From Blastomyces gilchristii SLH14081 (Eukaryota > Ascomycota > Eurotiomycetes > Onygenales > Ajellomycetaceae), in assembly GCF_000003855.2 (NCBI RefSeq), contig NW_003101681.1, positions 5,801,707 to 5,865,706 of the forward strand: a stretch of 64,000 nucleotides of DNA, written 5' to 3'. Below are positions 1 through 11,332 of the stretch, piece after piece (the first letter of the stretch is position 1; every line of letters starts with the position of its first letter). Under the pieces are notes generated by a model. That model searched no databases, had not been told where the DNA came from, and saw only the letters and a program-made list of their open reading frames with translations. A program made the translations under genes and the position numbers.

Positions 1-1304
1 CAAGTGATAATTTGAACTTCTGTGTGCATATAAGATTTCTGGCTTTTTTTTTACATACTACTTAATGGAAAATCAATTAAGTTACTAATCCAAACTCAAT
101 CAAATTTAGTAGGGGTGCGCCTATCAAAAAGGAGGGGTGTGTATATAAATCCCTTGAAACAAGCTAGGAGGGCATTTTCTAGGCGCCTTATTAGAGCCCT
201 GGAAGCCCACAACAGAACATCCAGAAGCATGGGAGGGAGGGGGAGAAGAGGCCCAAGACCCGTAAGAGGGATGCACACGGCGTATGGTCGAATGAGCGGG
301 CTGGAACAAGAGAAGAGAGGAGAAAGTGCTTCTAGTCTGGTTGTTAGGCGTGTCAGTAGCGTGTTCGCAGTGCTGGGGTTTGGATGCAGCGTGTGGGTTT
401 ATTATTTCTTCCAGGGCCCCAGGGCGTATACTGTACAGTACATAGTGGATATAGCCATATCGGACATGATATCTTGCTCGAGTTAAGCATGGGATATAGC
501 CGAGGACAACTTGGCACGCAAGGTGAAGAGGGGCGACTAATGCAGCCAGCAAATATCGAATTCATGGGGGGATATTAATAGTAACTAATCTGTACTATTT
601 CACAGCTTTAACAGGGAGTCATTAGTTATACATGCCAAAGAAGAATTTCGTGCCATTTTGTAGTTGTGTGATATTGTTATTTATTATTATTATTATTATT
701 ATTTGCGTACAATGTGCTGGTGAAAGACGAATCAATCAATCAATCAACCAACCATTGATAGATAGATAGATGGATCACCAACAGCAGCAAACATCCTCCA
801 CCTTTCATCTTCCAACTGCTGCACTCACTCACTCATCCTCCAACCTCCTCCACCTCAACCTACCTCAACCTACCTCTGCAAAAATCCTCAGCTTCACCCT
901 TCAGCCAACACCCTCCTCCCAACTCCACCAACCAGTGTCGAGCATCAGTCCGCCTCTTTCTCCCTAGGCTTTGCTCAGCGTCACATCCCCCGACGATCTA
1001 CCAACTCGCTCCAACGCCCGCTATAGCCCATATCCTCTCTCTCCTCCCCTCCCCCCGAGCCCGCTTCTGTTTCACATTCACATCCCGCCCGATGTAGACT
1101 ATTTAGTAATAATATCGGCACCGGTACTAGCATTGGCTCCCCCCTACGCTACGTACGCCATCGATTATCACCGGCTTCTCCCTCGCTTCCTTCCCCCCTC
1201 TCTCCTCTTTGATCTCGCATTCAACACCCACACTTCCAATCTAGCACAAAGGAAGGGAATAACTTTGAAAGAATAAAAAAATAAAAATAAAAAAATAAAA
1301 AAAC
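1..1304. other. Intergenic region and leader of the F-box gene
   Basis: I see no coding region here. The open frames between about 96 and 580 overlap on both strands and match nothing I recognise. A (TTA)n microsatellite lies at about 677-703, followed by AATC and GATA tandem repeats at 731-770. From about 780 to 1250 the top strand is CT-rich, as fungal leaders often are, and 1264-1303 is an A-rich stretch directly before the start codon of the F-box gene. This part is probably its promoter and 5' untranslated region. Confidence 0.6.
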
Positions 1305-3168
1305 ATGAAGCTGTTCAAGCACTTCCGTTCCAAGGGGAAGAGGAAAAGTGTGGACCACTACGGCTATGAGCAGCACGAGAAGTACAGCAATGATCACTAC
1401 AACCACCAAAGCCCTCAGCACTCCGGCTCCAGCTACGGCCCAGCCATAGACTACACGCGAAACCTCCCGCCCGAGATTCTCTCTAGGATCTTTTCCTACG
1501 TCTGCCTCCATGTCCTGGACGATACTTACAACTCCTCTGAGGAGTCCATGACAGACGATGTCTGCATGCTCTGTGACATGCGGGACCTTGCCCACTGCGC
1601 AGTGGTCTGCAGGAAATGGTATCCTCCCGCTCATCGTCTCCTGTATGTCCTCTCCATAGATATATATCTATACTCCCTATCCTATCCTTTTCTTTTCTTT
1701 AAGGAAGGGTATGCAGTACCCGTACTAACCATTCCTGTCCTGGTGCTATAGATACCAAAATGTCCGTATCGATGCCGTGCATTATTGCGAGCTCGAGTAT
1801 GAATTGTCTGCCAAACGGAAGAAGAACTCGTTCCTCGACCACAACTCGGAGCCACTGGATGCGCCCATGACGCGGTTGACGCTATTCAGCAGGTCAGTGC
1901 GCGAATCTCAGCGCATAGGAAAACTCGTGCTCTCGTTACGGATGCCCTATATGACTCGAGAGGCCGGTAAGCTATTGCTGGCGCAGACTGTACTTATGCT
2001 ACCGAACCTACGATATGTGGACTTGCCTGCGGGTTTTTACTGCGATGATGAGTCAACGCTCATCCTCAAGCAAACCTTGATCGCCCGGTGTCCAGATATT
2101 CGACGGATGAAGTATACCAGGGGTTCAGAGAAAAGTTTCGCTGCCATTCAGCCACCGGATGAGATGGACAATGGGGATCCGTTTCTGCAAAGCCGCCAAC
2201 TGCGTCAGCCGCCCCGGCCACAGATCAAAGTCTGGCCAAACCTCGAGGTATTGGAGCTTTCTGGCCTGAGCGTTTCCATTGACATACTCCGGAACGTCCT
2301 GGTTCAATTCCCACGCTTAACGGACCTGAAGCTGGAGGAATTAAACGAGATCGAACCGGTCTTATTCAAGAATTCGCCTTCCCTAAGACCCTTCCTACCC
2401 ATTGAGCGCCTCACCCTCAACAATACCCCAGGAATCACCGACCGCGCATTCATGAACTACTTCAGCACCAACCACAACAAACAGGCCCTGAAGCACCTCA
2501 CCCTGTCCAACACCGGCATCACGCCAAGCTGCCTCCACCACATCCTCAACAACTCCCCCCAAATCCACAGCCTCTCCGTCACCCAGTACATCTCCGAAGG
2601 TTTCATCCAGGATAACGTCCCCCCGCTCGCCTCCCGTTCCCTCCGCCTCCTCCATTATGAAATCACAGCCAGGACCGAAAACCACGCCGCCTACTACTAC
2701 AAATACCTCATGTCCTCCCTCCTTTCCGGCTCCCTCCCAGGCCTCCTAGACCTCTACGTCCGCGACGCCAAGTTCCCAGAAATGCTCATGTACGCCTCCC
2801 TACCGCAGCTTGGGGCCCCTAACGGCGGCGGCCCACCCAAGGGCCTCAACCAGGCCATGTCCGTCTACAGCAAGGGCGCCAACGAGGTAGAGTGGAACTT
2901 CACCGCGTACGAACCGCTGGATATTCCGGGCGCGGGCGGCGCTGGCGGCCGACGACGACGCGGCAGCTCATCACGCCCCGTGAGTTTCCATGGTGCACAG
3001 CTGAGTCCGGCCTGGGGCGACGAGGCGCGCAGGAGTGTGCTGGTTGGGAATGGAGTTGGTGGGTTCCTGGCGCTTCCTGGGGAAGAGGAGAGGCCGAAGA
3101 GTAGTGGCGGGGCGTGGATGCATCGTCATCACCGGCGGGAGGGGAGTAAAGGGGATCTCTGGCGGTGA
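1305..3168 (+). CDS. F-box protein with leucine-rich repeat-like region
   Basis: I read two exons, 1305-1642 and 1752-3168, joined by an intron that starts GTATGT and ends TATAG; splicing gives 584 residues. The N-terminus (residues 1-45) is basic and His/Ser-rich. Residues about 52-115 form an F-box-like segment, starting LPPEILSRIFSYV and ending VVCRKWYPPAHRLL, followed by leucine-rich repeat-like sequence up to about residue 460. The last ~120 residues are Gly/Arg/Ser-rich and probably disordered. F-box proteins recruit substrates to SCF ubiquitin ligases through Skp1, and the LRR part would bind the substrate; no specific substrate can be named. The joined frame reads through without a stop. 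Related fungal proteins are annotated only as F-box domain proteins. Confidence 0.85.
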
Positions 3169-6100
3169 TTGCCCCGCGAAGCGCAAGGTGGGGGCTGGAT
3201 TGTTAGCGTTTTTCCCAATCTGTTTCGGATTTTCTCCTTTTTTTCTCCAACTCACTTTTTTATTTTTATTTTTATTTTTACTTTACTCTTTCTTTTATAA
3301 ACCCATTCCTTGCCCTATTATTTTTCCTTTTTCTTGGATTATGATACTCTGTACGTTGGGCTGGATCGAGTTTCGGTTGGCTTTAACTTGGCCTGGTTGA
3401 AAACATGGAATAATGTGCATGAGTGCATGAGGTGGGAAGGAGATAACACTGAAGAGAGAGGGGTTTGTTTTCTCTTTGTTTTTCTGGTTTTATATTCCCC
3501 CCACGTTTTTCCTTTATTTATCTGTTCTTTTATATCTAGGGACCTGGTTGTCCCTTGTTTTTTATTTTATTTTTTATTTTTTTATATATTTATTCTAAAG
3601 CTTCCTTTCATCATTCAATCAGATCGCGCCTTTTGGAGTTTGGATTTTTGCGATAACGTGACCCCCCCCCCTCCTTTTGTCTTCTTGGGAGGCTATATTT
3701 CCTCTCAACTGATTTATCTTTTACTCTTTTTACTTATTTACCTATTCATTTTACCCATTCATTTCTTCTTCTTTTTCTCACCATTTTTCTCTACACATTC
3801 TACCGTTCTACAGATTCCCCTTTTCGCACGTTTATTTCCTCGTTTCGTTTCATATTTGGGTTTCTTGGTATCGCTCAGAATGTGTCCAAAAATGATTAGG
3901 GATGGAAAAGAGAAGTGAAGTATGTAGATGAGGTAGAGAGAATATATATATCTTCTCTGAAATATGAACAATACGAATTGATATATATATATTTGTTTAC
4001 TTTCATCCTGTACATCTTGATCATTTTATATCTTATGTGCGCCCTTAGAGTTATTTTTATTGTTTTTCAATGTGGATGATACAGCTTAGCACCGCGTTTA
4101 CAACTTGACTTTTATTTATTAATAGTAGCGGAGCAGAGAAAGATAGGTTGTGAAGGCTCCAGGTTCGCCAGGCCACACGTCTTGACCTCCCCCGCCGCCC
4201 CCCGCCTGCTCCTCCCGTAAACTGAAACTGACCAGGACCCTTTTACACGAGAGACGGGAAATGATGTTTTCGACGCCGAGTCCATCATTAATAAATGTTT
4301 GTTATAGTTAGAGATGTAACTATATATAGGGAATATCTAGGTATGTATCCTTTGTGCCTCCCTCCCGGTCTTAACTCCCGGTTTGGTATCGACGGGGATG
4401 GAGGTTGGACTCCTGTACATGTATATATATATAGTGTGAAGATGATGACGATGGTGATGATGAAACTTGCGCGGAGGATGGTATATAAATATTTTATATA
4501 TATCTCGAGATTACAATCCATAGACCCTTGACTCCCGCATCTACTCCTTTTTTCCCTTCTGGTTGGTATTTGTACATGTACATGTATATTCATGTCAGAG
4601 CTGGTGGGAAATCTTGAGGAAAGCCGGAGCGAAAACGGAGGAGGGGGGGGGCGGCCATGTTGAGTGCGGGGAATAAACCATCCTATGAAACCGGACTTTT
4701 TAGTTATTTATATATTTATTTCCTTTTTTATTTCCTTTTTATCGTTTTCGAGAATGATCCTTGATCCAGGTTTGGTTTTTTTTTCTTTTTAGTGGCCAGG
4801 GTGGTTAGGCAAGTTGGATAAGGAAAAACTTCCTGGCGTCACGGCTTTTTTCCATGCACGTGTATATAGTTCAGGGGCTGGCGCTGCACTTCATTGTTGA
4901 GAGAAAGGGGGGTTTTTTTTTCTTCTTTTTTTCTTTCGCTTTCATTCTCTAATATCAAAGGAATTTACTCAAAATTCATGACCTGCTAGCAGGCTTTGAT
5001 ACCATATCTATCCTCTTCCATCCAGCAGCACAAGTCAATCGATATACCCTGGAAATGATGGAAGCGCCCGGAAATTGGTGCATGGCAGCAAGCGAAGGGT
5101 GGCAGGGGTGTGGACCGTTAGAAGGACCTGTTCATCCTGGTCAGAGACTAGGGGAATCAGGAATCAGGGCCGTTCATGGATGCAGAAGAGAACGGGTATG
5201 AGCGGAAGCATGTGGCTGGGTGGGTGTAGCCCCGATATGTGATTTTTTCGAGTTTAGGATGTTGAGGGAATGGCAGTTTATATCCATTTTGTTTCTTCCA
5301 GTTTCCCCCGTTTCCCTATTTCCTCTTTTGCTTTCCTTTTTAGCTGTATGCGTTTACTGACGGAAGAATCGATTCATACATGGATGACAGACAACACATG
5401 GCGTGGTCTGGACATCGATCCGGGTATCCTTCATTCCCTCCCCCCTCCAAAAATATGGCAGCAGCCGACGGTCGAACTCAGGCCTCCTTGGCGGGTGTGA
5501 TCGAGGGCAACCAACAACCCCCACCATCGAACTGCTTGCAACGTCTCATCAGTCAGCACTGCTAGCATCTGCTAGGCAACTTCTCGAGCAAAAAGCCTGA
5601 ACGCAGCCTTTTCCCTTCTCTTTGCTCCCTTGGTTTTTCTTCGTTTGCTTTAATTTTTCGCAACGTTCTCTCATCAATGCACGGCGCGAATCATAAGGAG
5701 GGATCCCACGCGAGTGACTGCCGCATAGCTAACTAAGAAGCGCTTTTATGTACTGTACATGTACACATAGTACTCCGTATAGTATGTGCTGTGCCTCGTT
5801 AAGTTAAGCGTAAGAGCACCACCCGGTTCCTGCGGCAGATAGCCTTTTTCCTTGTGAATTGTTAATAATAGGCCGTGAAGCTTGGGGATAAGTAGCATAG
5901 TAGTAGTAGGACCGTGGATAGCTAACGTGGATTATGTGGGAGCTTCCAACTTAAAACAAAACCTGCTCCGGAATAGGAGAGAAATATATTATATTATCTG
6001 ATTGCAGCTCTCATGGGGTAGAATACTGTAAATAGTAAATACATTGGTTGATGTGAAGTAAATATTCTTCTTTGGAAATAGAAAAGTAGCACTGAAAAAC

Positions 6101-6512
6101 AAAAAACAAAAAATAAAAAATAAATCCAAAAAAATAAAACGTGGCCCAAAACAGCAAAAGACTTGGCTCCAAGCACAACGCCTTAACTTTCCACCTCACT
6201 CAAACATCTCCACCACCGCCGTCTATTCTCTGCTCATCGTCGTCTCTCCCTTCTCCCTTCTCCCCTTTTCACTCTTTTCTCTCCTCCCTCCCCGCCTGTG
6301 TCTCTGTGTCGAGTGCGTGTATGTGTGTGGTGGACTGACATTCATCCCTCTCCTGGCTCCCTCCCTGCCAAGAGCAATTTACTCGCCTTGTCTCCTCTCC
6401 TGTCCTCCGTCGGTTCTCTCTCCCAGCCAGAAATCTCCCCCAATCCTTCCACCCCCCACCCCCCCCCCCCCTTGCTCCCTCCCTAGTCAATCCGTCAAGT
6501 CGACTATCAGAG
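3169..6512. other. Long intergenic region between two plus-strand genes
   Basis: No gene is supported in these 3.3 kb. The first 700 bases are T-rich and probably hold the 3' UTR of the F-box gene. There is a C9 run near 3661 and several TA/TATA-rich stretches. A palindromic TACTCTGTAC motif occurs at 3345-3354 and a related cluster at 5749-5779. From about 6190 to 6490 the top strand is strongly CT-rich, ending in a C-run just before the next start codon, which looks like a fungal pyrimidine-rich leader. The open frames here lack recognisable domains or splice logic. Confidence 0.6.
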
Positions 6513-8753
6513 ATGGCTGCTATTCACGCGCCCTCCCCGAAACTGGACCGCTATGTCGTTATCCACGTTGCTACCACCTGCGATGAACATGGCGTGTATG
6601 TCACCAAGGACTCGGCAGAGGTCATCGAATTGGGCTGGATATTGCTGGACTCTGAAAACTGCAAGGAGGTGAGTCCTGTTCCATTCTGGAGTACAGGGAG
6701 AAGAAAATAAAAGCAAGAATCTGTGCTGGGTGTTTTCATTCGTTTTTAAGTTTTCTTTTGTGTACTATATATATATTGGCTGCTGGCAACCCTCTTTTTC
6801 TTGCAGGTGAAGGTTGTGGTTTGATCTTAAGATATAGTTGTCAGTTAACTTTCCCCCCCTTTAAATTAGTTGCATCGCGAGAGCGTCCTAGTTAAACCAG
6901 TTAATACCCCAATTACCCCCCTCTGCAGTAAGTGTGGCCCGTTATCTCGACCCGGATATTGGGAGATCCCTCTCCCTGTATTGCTGTGGACAACTGGCTG
7001 ACGGCCGCGCTCAGCGAGCTTGACTACCCTCACCTGGGAACATGTCCGCTCAGCAGGAACATTCCGGGACGCCATCAACCAGTTTGATGCCTTCGCCCAG
7101 GAGCATCTCCTCTCCAAGAATCTCGAGTTCTCTTTCGTAACATTGGATTCTTGGGACATGCGTGTCCAACTCCCTCGCGAAGCCCGAGACAAGGCGGTTG
7201 TCCTCCCCCCATACCTCCAGCACTCGCGTACCTTCGATCTGCGGACGGAATACCAGCGATGGCAGCAACACCACCCCGAGTCTCTCCCATTCGGTCCCAG
7301 TGACCTAGCAAACATATGTGCTGCTCTCGAGGTCGAGCCCATGCAGTCATCCGCTCCCATCAAACACAATCTCCCCTTCCATCTGCAGGCTCTGGCCCCT
7401 GCATCTCCAAGGCGTGCTATGGAGGAAGCAATTACTCTGGCCCGAGTCCTCCATGGATTGATCAGAAAATCACAACCTGCCCACGAACACCCGGAGATTC
7501 TCACCCGCCCAATGGACGCTCGAGCTGACGTCCGCGCTTTCTTGGCCGAACGCAGTAAAGTTCTTCACATGAGCGGTCTACCGCACGACACCACCCAGTC
7601 CGAGCTAGAGAGTTGGTATACCCAGTTCGGAGGTCGTCCAATTGCCTTTTGGACTCTGAGAACCCCTGACCAGCACAAACCTACTGGCACTGGATTTGCT
7701 GTTTTCTCGTCTCACGAAGAAGTATGTATCTACATCTATTTTCCATGTCTTTTATATATATATATATATATATATACTTTATACAACTTTTAACTAAATT
7801 ATGCTTGTACTTAGGCTGCGGAAAGTCTCTGCATGAATGGGCGTGCTCTGAACGACAAGGCCATCGAAGTATCTCCTTCCTCTAGCCGTGTTCTGGACCA
7901 CGCTGCCGAAATCCTTACTCCGTTCCCTCCTAGTAAGAATCGTCCTCGCCCGGGCGATTGGACTTGCCCATCCTGCGGATTTTCCAACTTCCAGCGCCGT
8001 ACGGCATGCTTCCGCTGCTCTTTCCCGGCTGTCGGAACTGCCCCAGACCCAATGGGTTATGGAGGCTATGGCTATGGTCCTCCATCGATGATGCCCCCGC
8101 CACACCATATGGGACACCATGGAGGTCATGGACACTCACGAGGCATGGGCGGAAATGGTGGTGTAGTTCCGTTCCGAGCTGGTGACTGGAAGTGCGGTGC
8201 TGAGGGCTGTGGCTACCATAATTTTGCCAAGAATATCAACTGCCTTCGCTGCGGTGGTCCTCGCTCTGGTGCTGCGGTAGTTGCGGACTCTGCTTTCCCT
8301 TCGCCAATGGATCCTCCATCTGGGTTTGGAATGGGTCCGGCATCTATTGCCAGCACCCCAGGCCCAGGCCCATTCGCTTCTAGTGCAGGTGGCTTCGGTG
8401 CCTTTGGACAACAGTTTGGAGGTCCTCCCAGCACCTACGCACTTCCCTCTGGCCTGGGAGCCGCCTCCGGCCCCTACCCACCAATGGGCCAAATGAGTCA
8501 AATGAATCAAATGAATGCTCCCTACGGATCAGCCAATGCATCCCATTCCGCGGCCTCGTTCGGTAATCCGGCCACCCAGGCTGCCTTCACTGGTGCAGAC
8601 CATGTCCCTCAGCCCGTTGGCGCCTCCAACGGCAACTTTTATGGCAACGATGCCTCCGCTGATCCCTTCGCTTTCTTGGCCTCCGGACTGGGCTCTTTGA
8701 CTGTGGAAGAGTCCCGCAGGAATGGTGCGGCAAATAACAAATCTCCAGCATAA
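6513..8753 (+). CDS. NRP1: RNA-binding protein with degenerate ERI-1-like exonuclease domain, RRM and two RanBP2 zinc fingers (Nrp1-like)
   Basis: Four exons (6513-6668, 6870-6927, 7015-7721, 7815-8753) give 619 residues. Residues about 10-240 resemble the DEDDh exonuclease fold of the ERI-1/3'hExo family (ATTCDE near the start, LTTLTWEHVRSAGTF, then DSWDM). An RRM follows at about 310-395 (KVLHMSGLPH, then GTGFAVFSSHEE). Two RanBP2-type zinc fingers follow: GDWTCPSCGFSNFQRRTACF and GDWKCGAEGCGYHNFAKNIN. The C-terminal third is Gly/Pro/Ser/Met-rich and low complexity. In active family members motif I reads D-x-E; here it reads IHVATTCDE, with His and Ala at the catalytic positions, so RNA binding without cleavage is likely. 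The architecture matches the Nrp1/Arp group (Nrp1 in yeast is a stress-granule protein). The start lies just after a CT-rich leader. Confidence 0.88.
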
Positions 8754-11332
8754 ATTTTGCCATTGACTTTTGGCCTCGCAAGAGCATACCCCCGGGAAAT
8801 ACCATATCGAGACTTTTTGTTAATTTTGGCTTTTGTAAACGTTCGCATCGCCCTTTTTTGGTTTTATTTTCGCAAGTTACATCCATAGGTGCATGGCTAC
8901 TGCTCTATATCTAGAGATGTCTGTCCTGCGATATTTGGTGCATTGGGCGGAAACAGAAGTTCTTTTTCGGAAGGCAGCAAGTTGCTACATTTGCATGGAG
9001 CATACAATAACCAATCCTGGGCCACAAAATTATATCCGCTTCTGTATACCCGGGAATTTTCGTTGAGCAATTTTCGATCGGGGACTTTGTTGTTTCTTCA
9101 TTTTCTTGTTTGTTTTTACTACACTTTGCTACAACTGTGTTATCTTATTATTTCCGCTTTTGTGTGGTTGATCGCGTCGTACTATTCCTGTGTCCTCTTC
9201 TCACCTTTTCTGTTTTTTATATTGTTTTCTTTATATTCATTCACCAGTTTTCCTTTGTTTCTTTTCCTTTCACCTTTTCGATCGTGGAACGGCGGACAAT
9301 GGTAAAATTTGAGGGTCGCACGGGTCAGCATTGATGGGCGAAACGAAGACATTTCAGCATGGCATGACATGATCGGGACGTGCATAGATGCTGTTTTCAT
9401 AAAGCCATCACCTTGGTTTCCACGTCGTTCATTGTCGTCAGCATAGCGAGTCGGGGGGAAACAAAAAATTGTTTGTTCTTCTTTTTGGATTGGTTTGGGT
9501 CATTGGACAGGATCGTATAGTATGAGAATTTTCCTTCCCTCGAAATACACCGAATATTGTTAGGCGGCAGGAAAGGGGGTTTCCACTATCGGCAGGGAAA
9601 GAAGCCAGAGGTGTATATCTCGACACGACCTTCCTTTTAACAACAACTGGGGGGGATAACGGGGAGATACAGGTCAACAAAATCATCGGAGAAGATCTAC
9701 CAAAAAATGGGATTTTTATATGGGAGAAAACAAATGAATTGGGATGGGTGGTTAAGGCACACAGTGGTATTACGGAAAAAGGGAATCGCTACCAAAAAGA
9801 GATGGGAAAGAACAAATGGACGGATGAACCAGGGGGAAAAATCATCAACAACTTGACTTTCAACAACCCCACCCACATCCATTTTTCTCTTTTAAATATT
9901 ACCTCCCGGTTTTCTTTTTATGAGCTCTGTTCGGGGTATGCTTCCTCATTTGCTTTCTCTTTTCTTTTTCTTTCTACTTCTTTTCTTTTTGGAGAAACCA
10001 GATCTATTGTTTGATTGTTATTATTATTATTATGATTCTTTTGGCCATTTTTTGTCTGGATTACTATAGGCAACCGGGGGTCGTTTATTATGTTGTTGGA
10101 GCGGGAAAAACGGAACGGAGCTTCTTCTTTTTTATATGTTCGTTTGGGGGCTTCTTATGCCTTGTTGGTTAGCCGGTTGGTTGGTCGCTTGGTTAGTTGG
10201 TTTGTTGGCTGGTTGGGCATGGCAAAATGGCAAAATGGCAGGCAAATGGCATGGATTGGTTTTCTTTTTTAAGTTCCTTGCTTCTTTTTTATTTTATTTT
10301 TATTTTTATTTATTTCTCTCTTCTCTTCAAGTATGGAACAGAAAAATTGGTGGGCGGGAACCGTTTGGAGTGATGGTGCGTGGTTTGGTGGAATTTTCTT
10401 TTCTTTTTTCCTACAATTGTTTTTTTCTATATTATCTTTTCTCCTTTTCTTGGTCATTAGCGACACGGTACTATACTCTAGAGCCCCCAATCCTTTCCCT
10501 CCCACCCTCCTGATCGATTGACTAACAGCTTTTATCGGACTATTTTGTTGCTGCAGCTTCCTCTATCCTTTCTCCTTCCCTCCGCTGTCTCTCTCTCTCT
10601 CTCCCTCTCTATGTTGTGTGTTCGAGGTTGACTTTCTTCCTCCCCCCGCTTCAGCCCCATATTTCTCTATATATATCCTCTATCTCACTCCCATATCTCC
10701 TCTTCCCTACTAAATTGAGAAAATCGCCTAGCCCATGTTTATTATCCCCCTCTTGACTTCCCCCAGCCCCTATTCCCCTAAACTCACTATCATCAAATCC
10801 CATATATTAAATGCACAACCCATCCCTCCTCCGCTCTATATCTATTATCTATTCCCCAGAACTGAACTATTGCTCAATTAAACTCGTTCATAGCTAGGGC
10901 TATTCTTCTGTTTTATCCTTCCCTGCCACTCCTAACATATATACCCTTTGTGAAGTAGGAGTGCGAATGTGATGGACGCGCTTGAGCTTCACCACGTCGT
11001 CATCTGCGGAGAGATACCGGGGCGGTATGTAGATCGTAAAATATCAAGCTAAGGCCAGAAGCTAAAATGGATGTGTAAATTGAAATCAGGTATCCATTCA
11101 TTATATATACCGCATTAAACCAGAGATTATCAAGACCAGACAGAACCAATACCAGCAGAAAAAAGCGACGGGTGTTGCCAATAAATAAAACCAAAGGACA
11201 AGATAAATAGAAGAGACCAAATAAAGATAAAGTAAACCCTCATGTCTTCCGGCCAGGAATCCGCTTTAAAAGTCCAAATAAAACAAAAACGGGGTCACAA
11301 TCCTCTACTATCAACATAATATCCTCCCCTGC
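8754..11332. other. Intergenic region between convergent genes
   Basis: No coding gene is supported. The region joins the 3' ends of the Nrp1-like gene and of condensin CAP-G. It has long T-rich stretches (9100-9290, 9940-10020, 10260-10480), repeated TTGGTTGG-type sequence at 10160-10215, and a CT-rich block at about 10540-10810 that includes a (CT)n run near 10590. A CT-rich block usually marks a leader in this genome, yet no plus-strand gene follows it. A non-coding transcript or a long 3' UTR is possible. Confidence 0.5.

Noticed and set aside
3310..3918. 202-codon open frame as a gene
   Set aside because: It is a low-complexity T-rich frame (Phe/Leu/Ile) in a 3' flank, with no domain or splice structure.
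5455..5545. tRNA gene on the minus strand near a GAGTTCGACC sequence with a T-run after it
   Set aside because: T stem and acceptor stem do not pair well enough and no D arm is recognisable.
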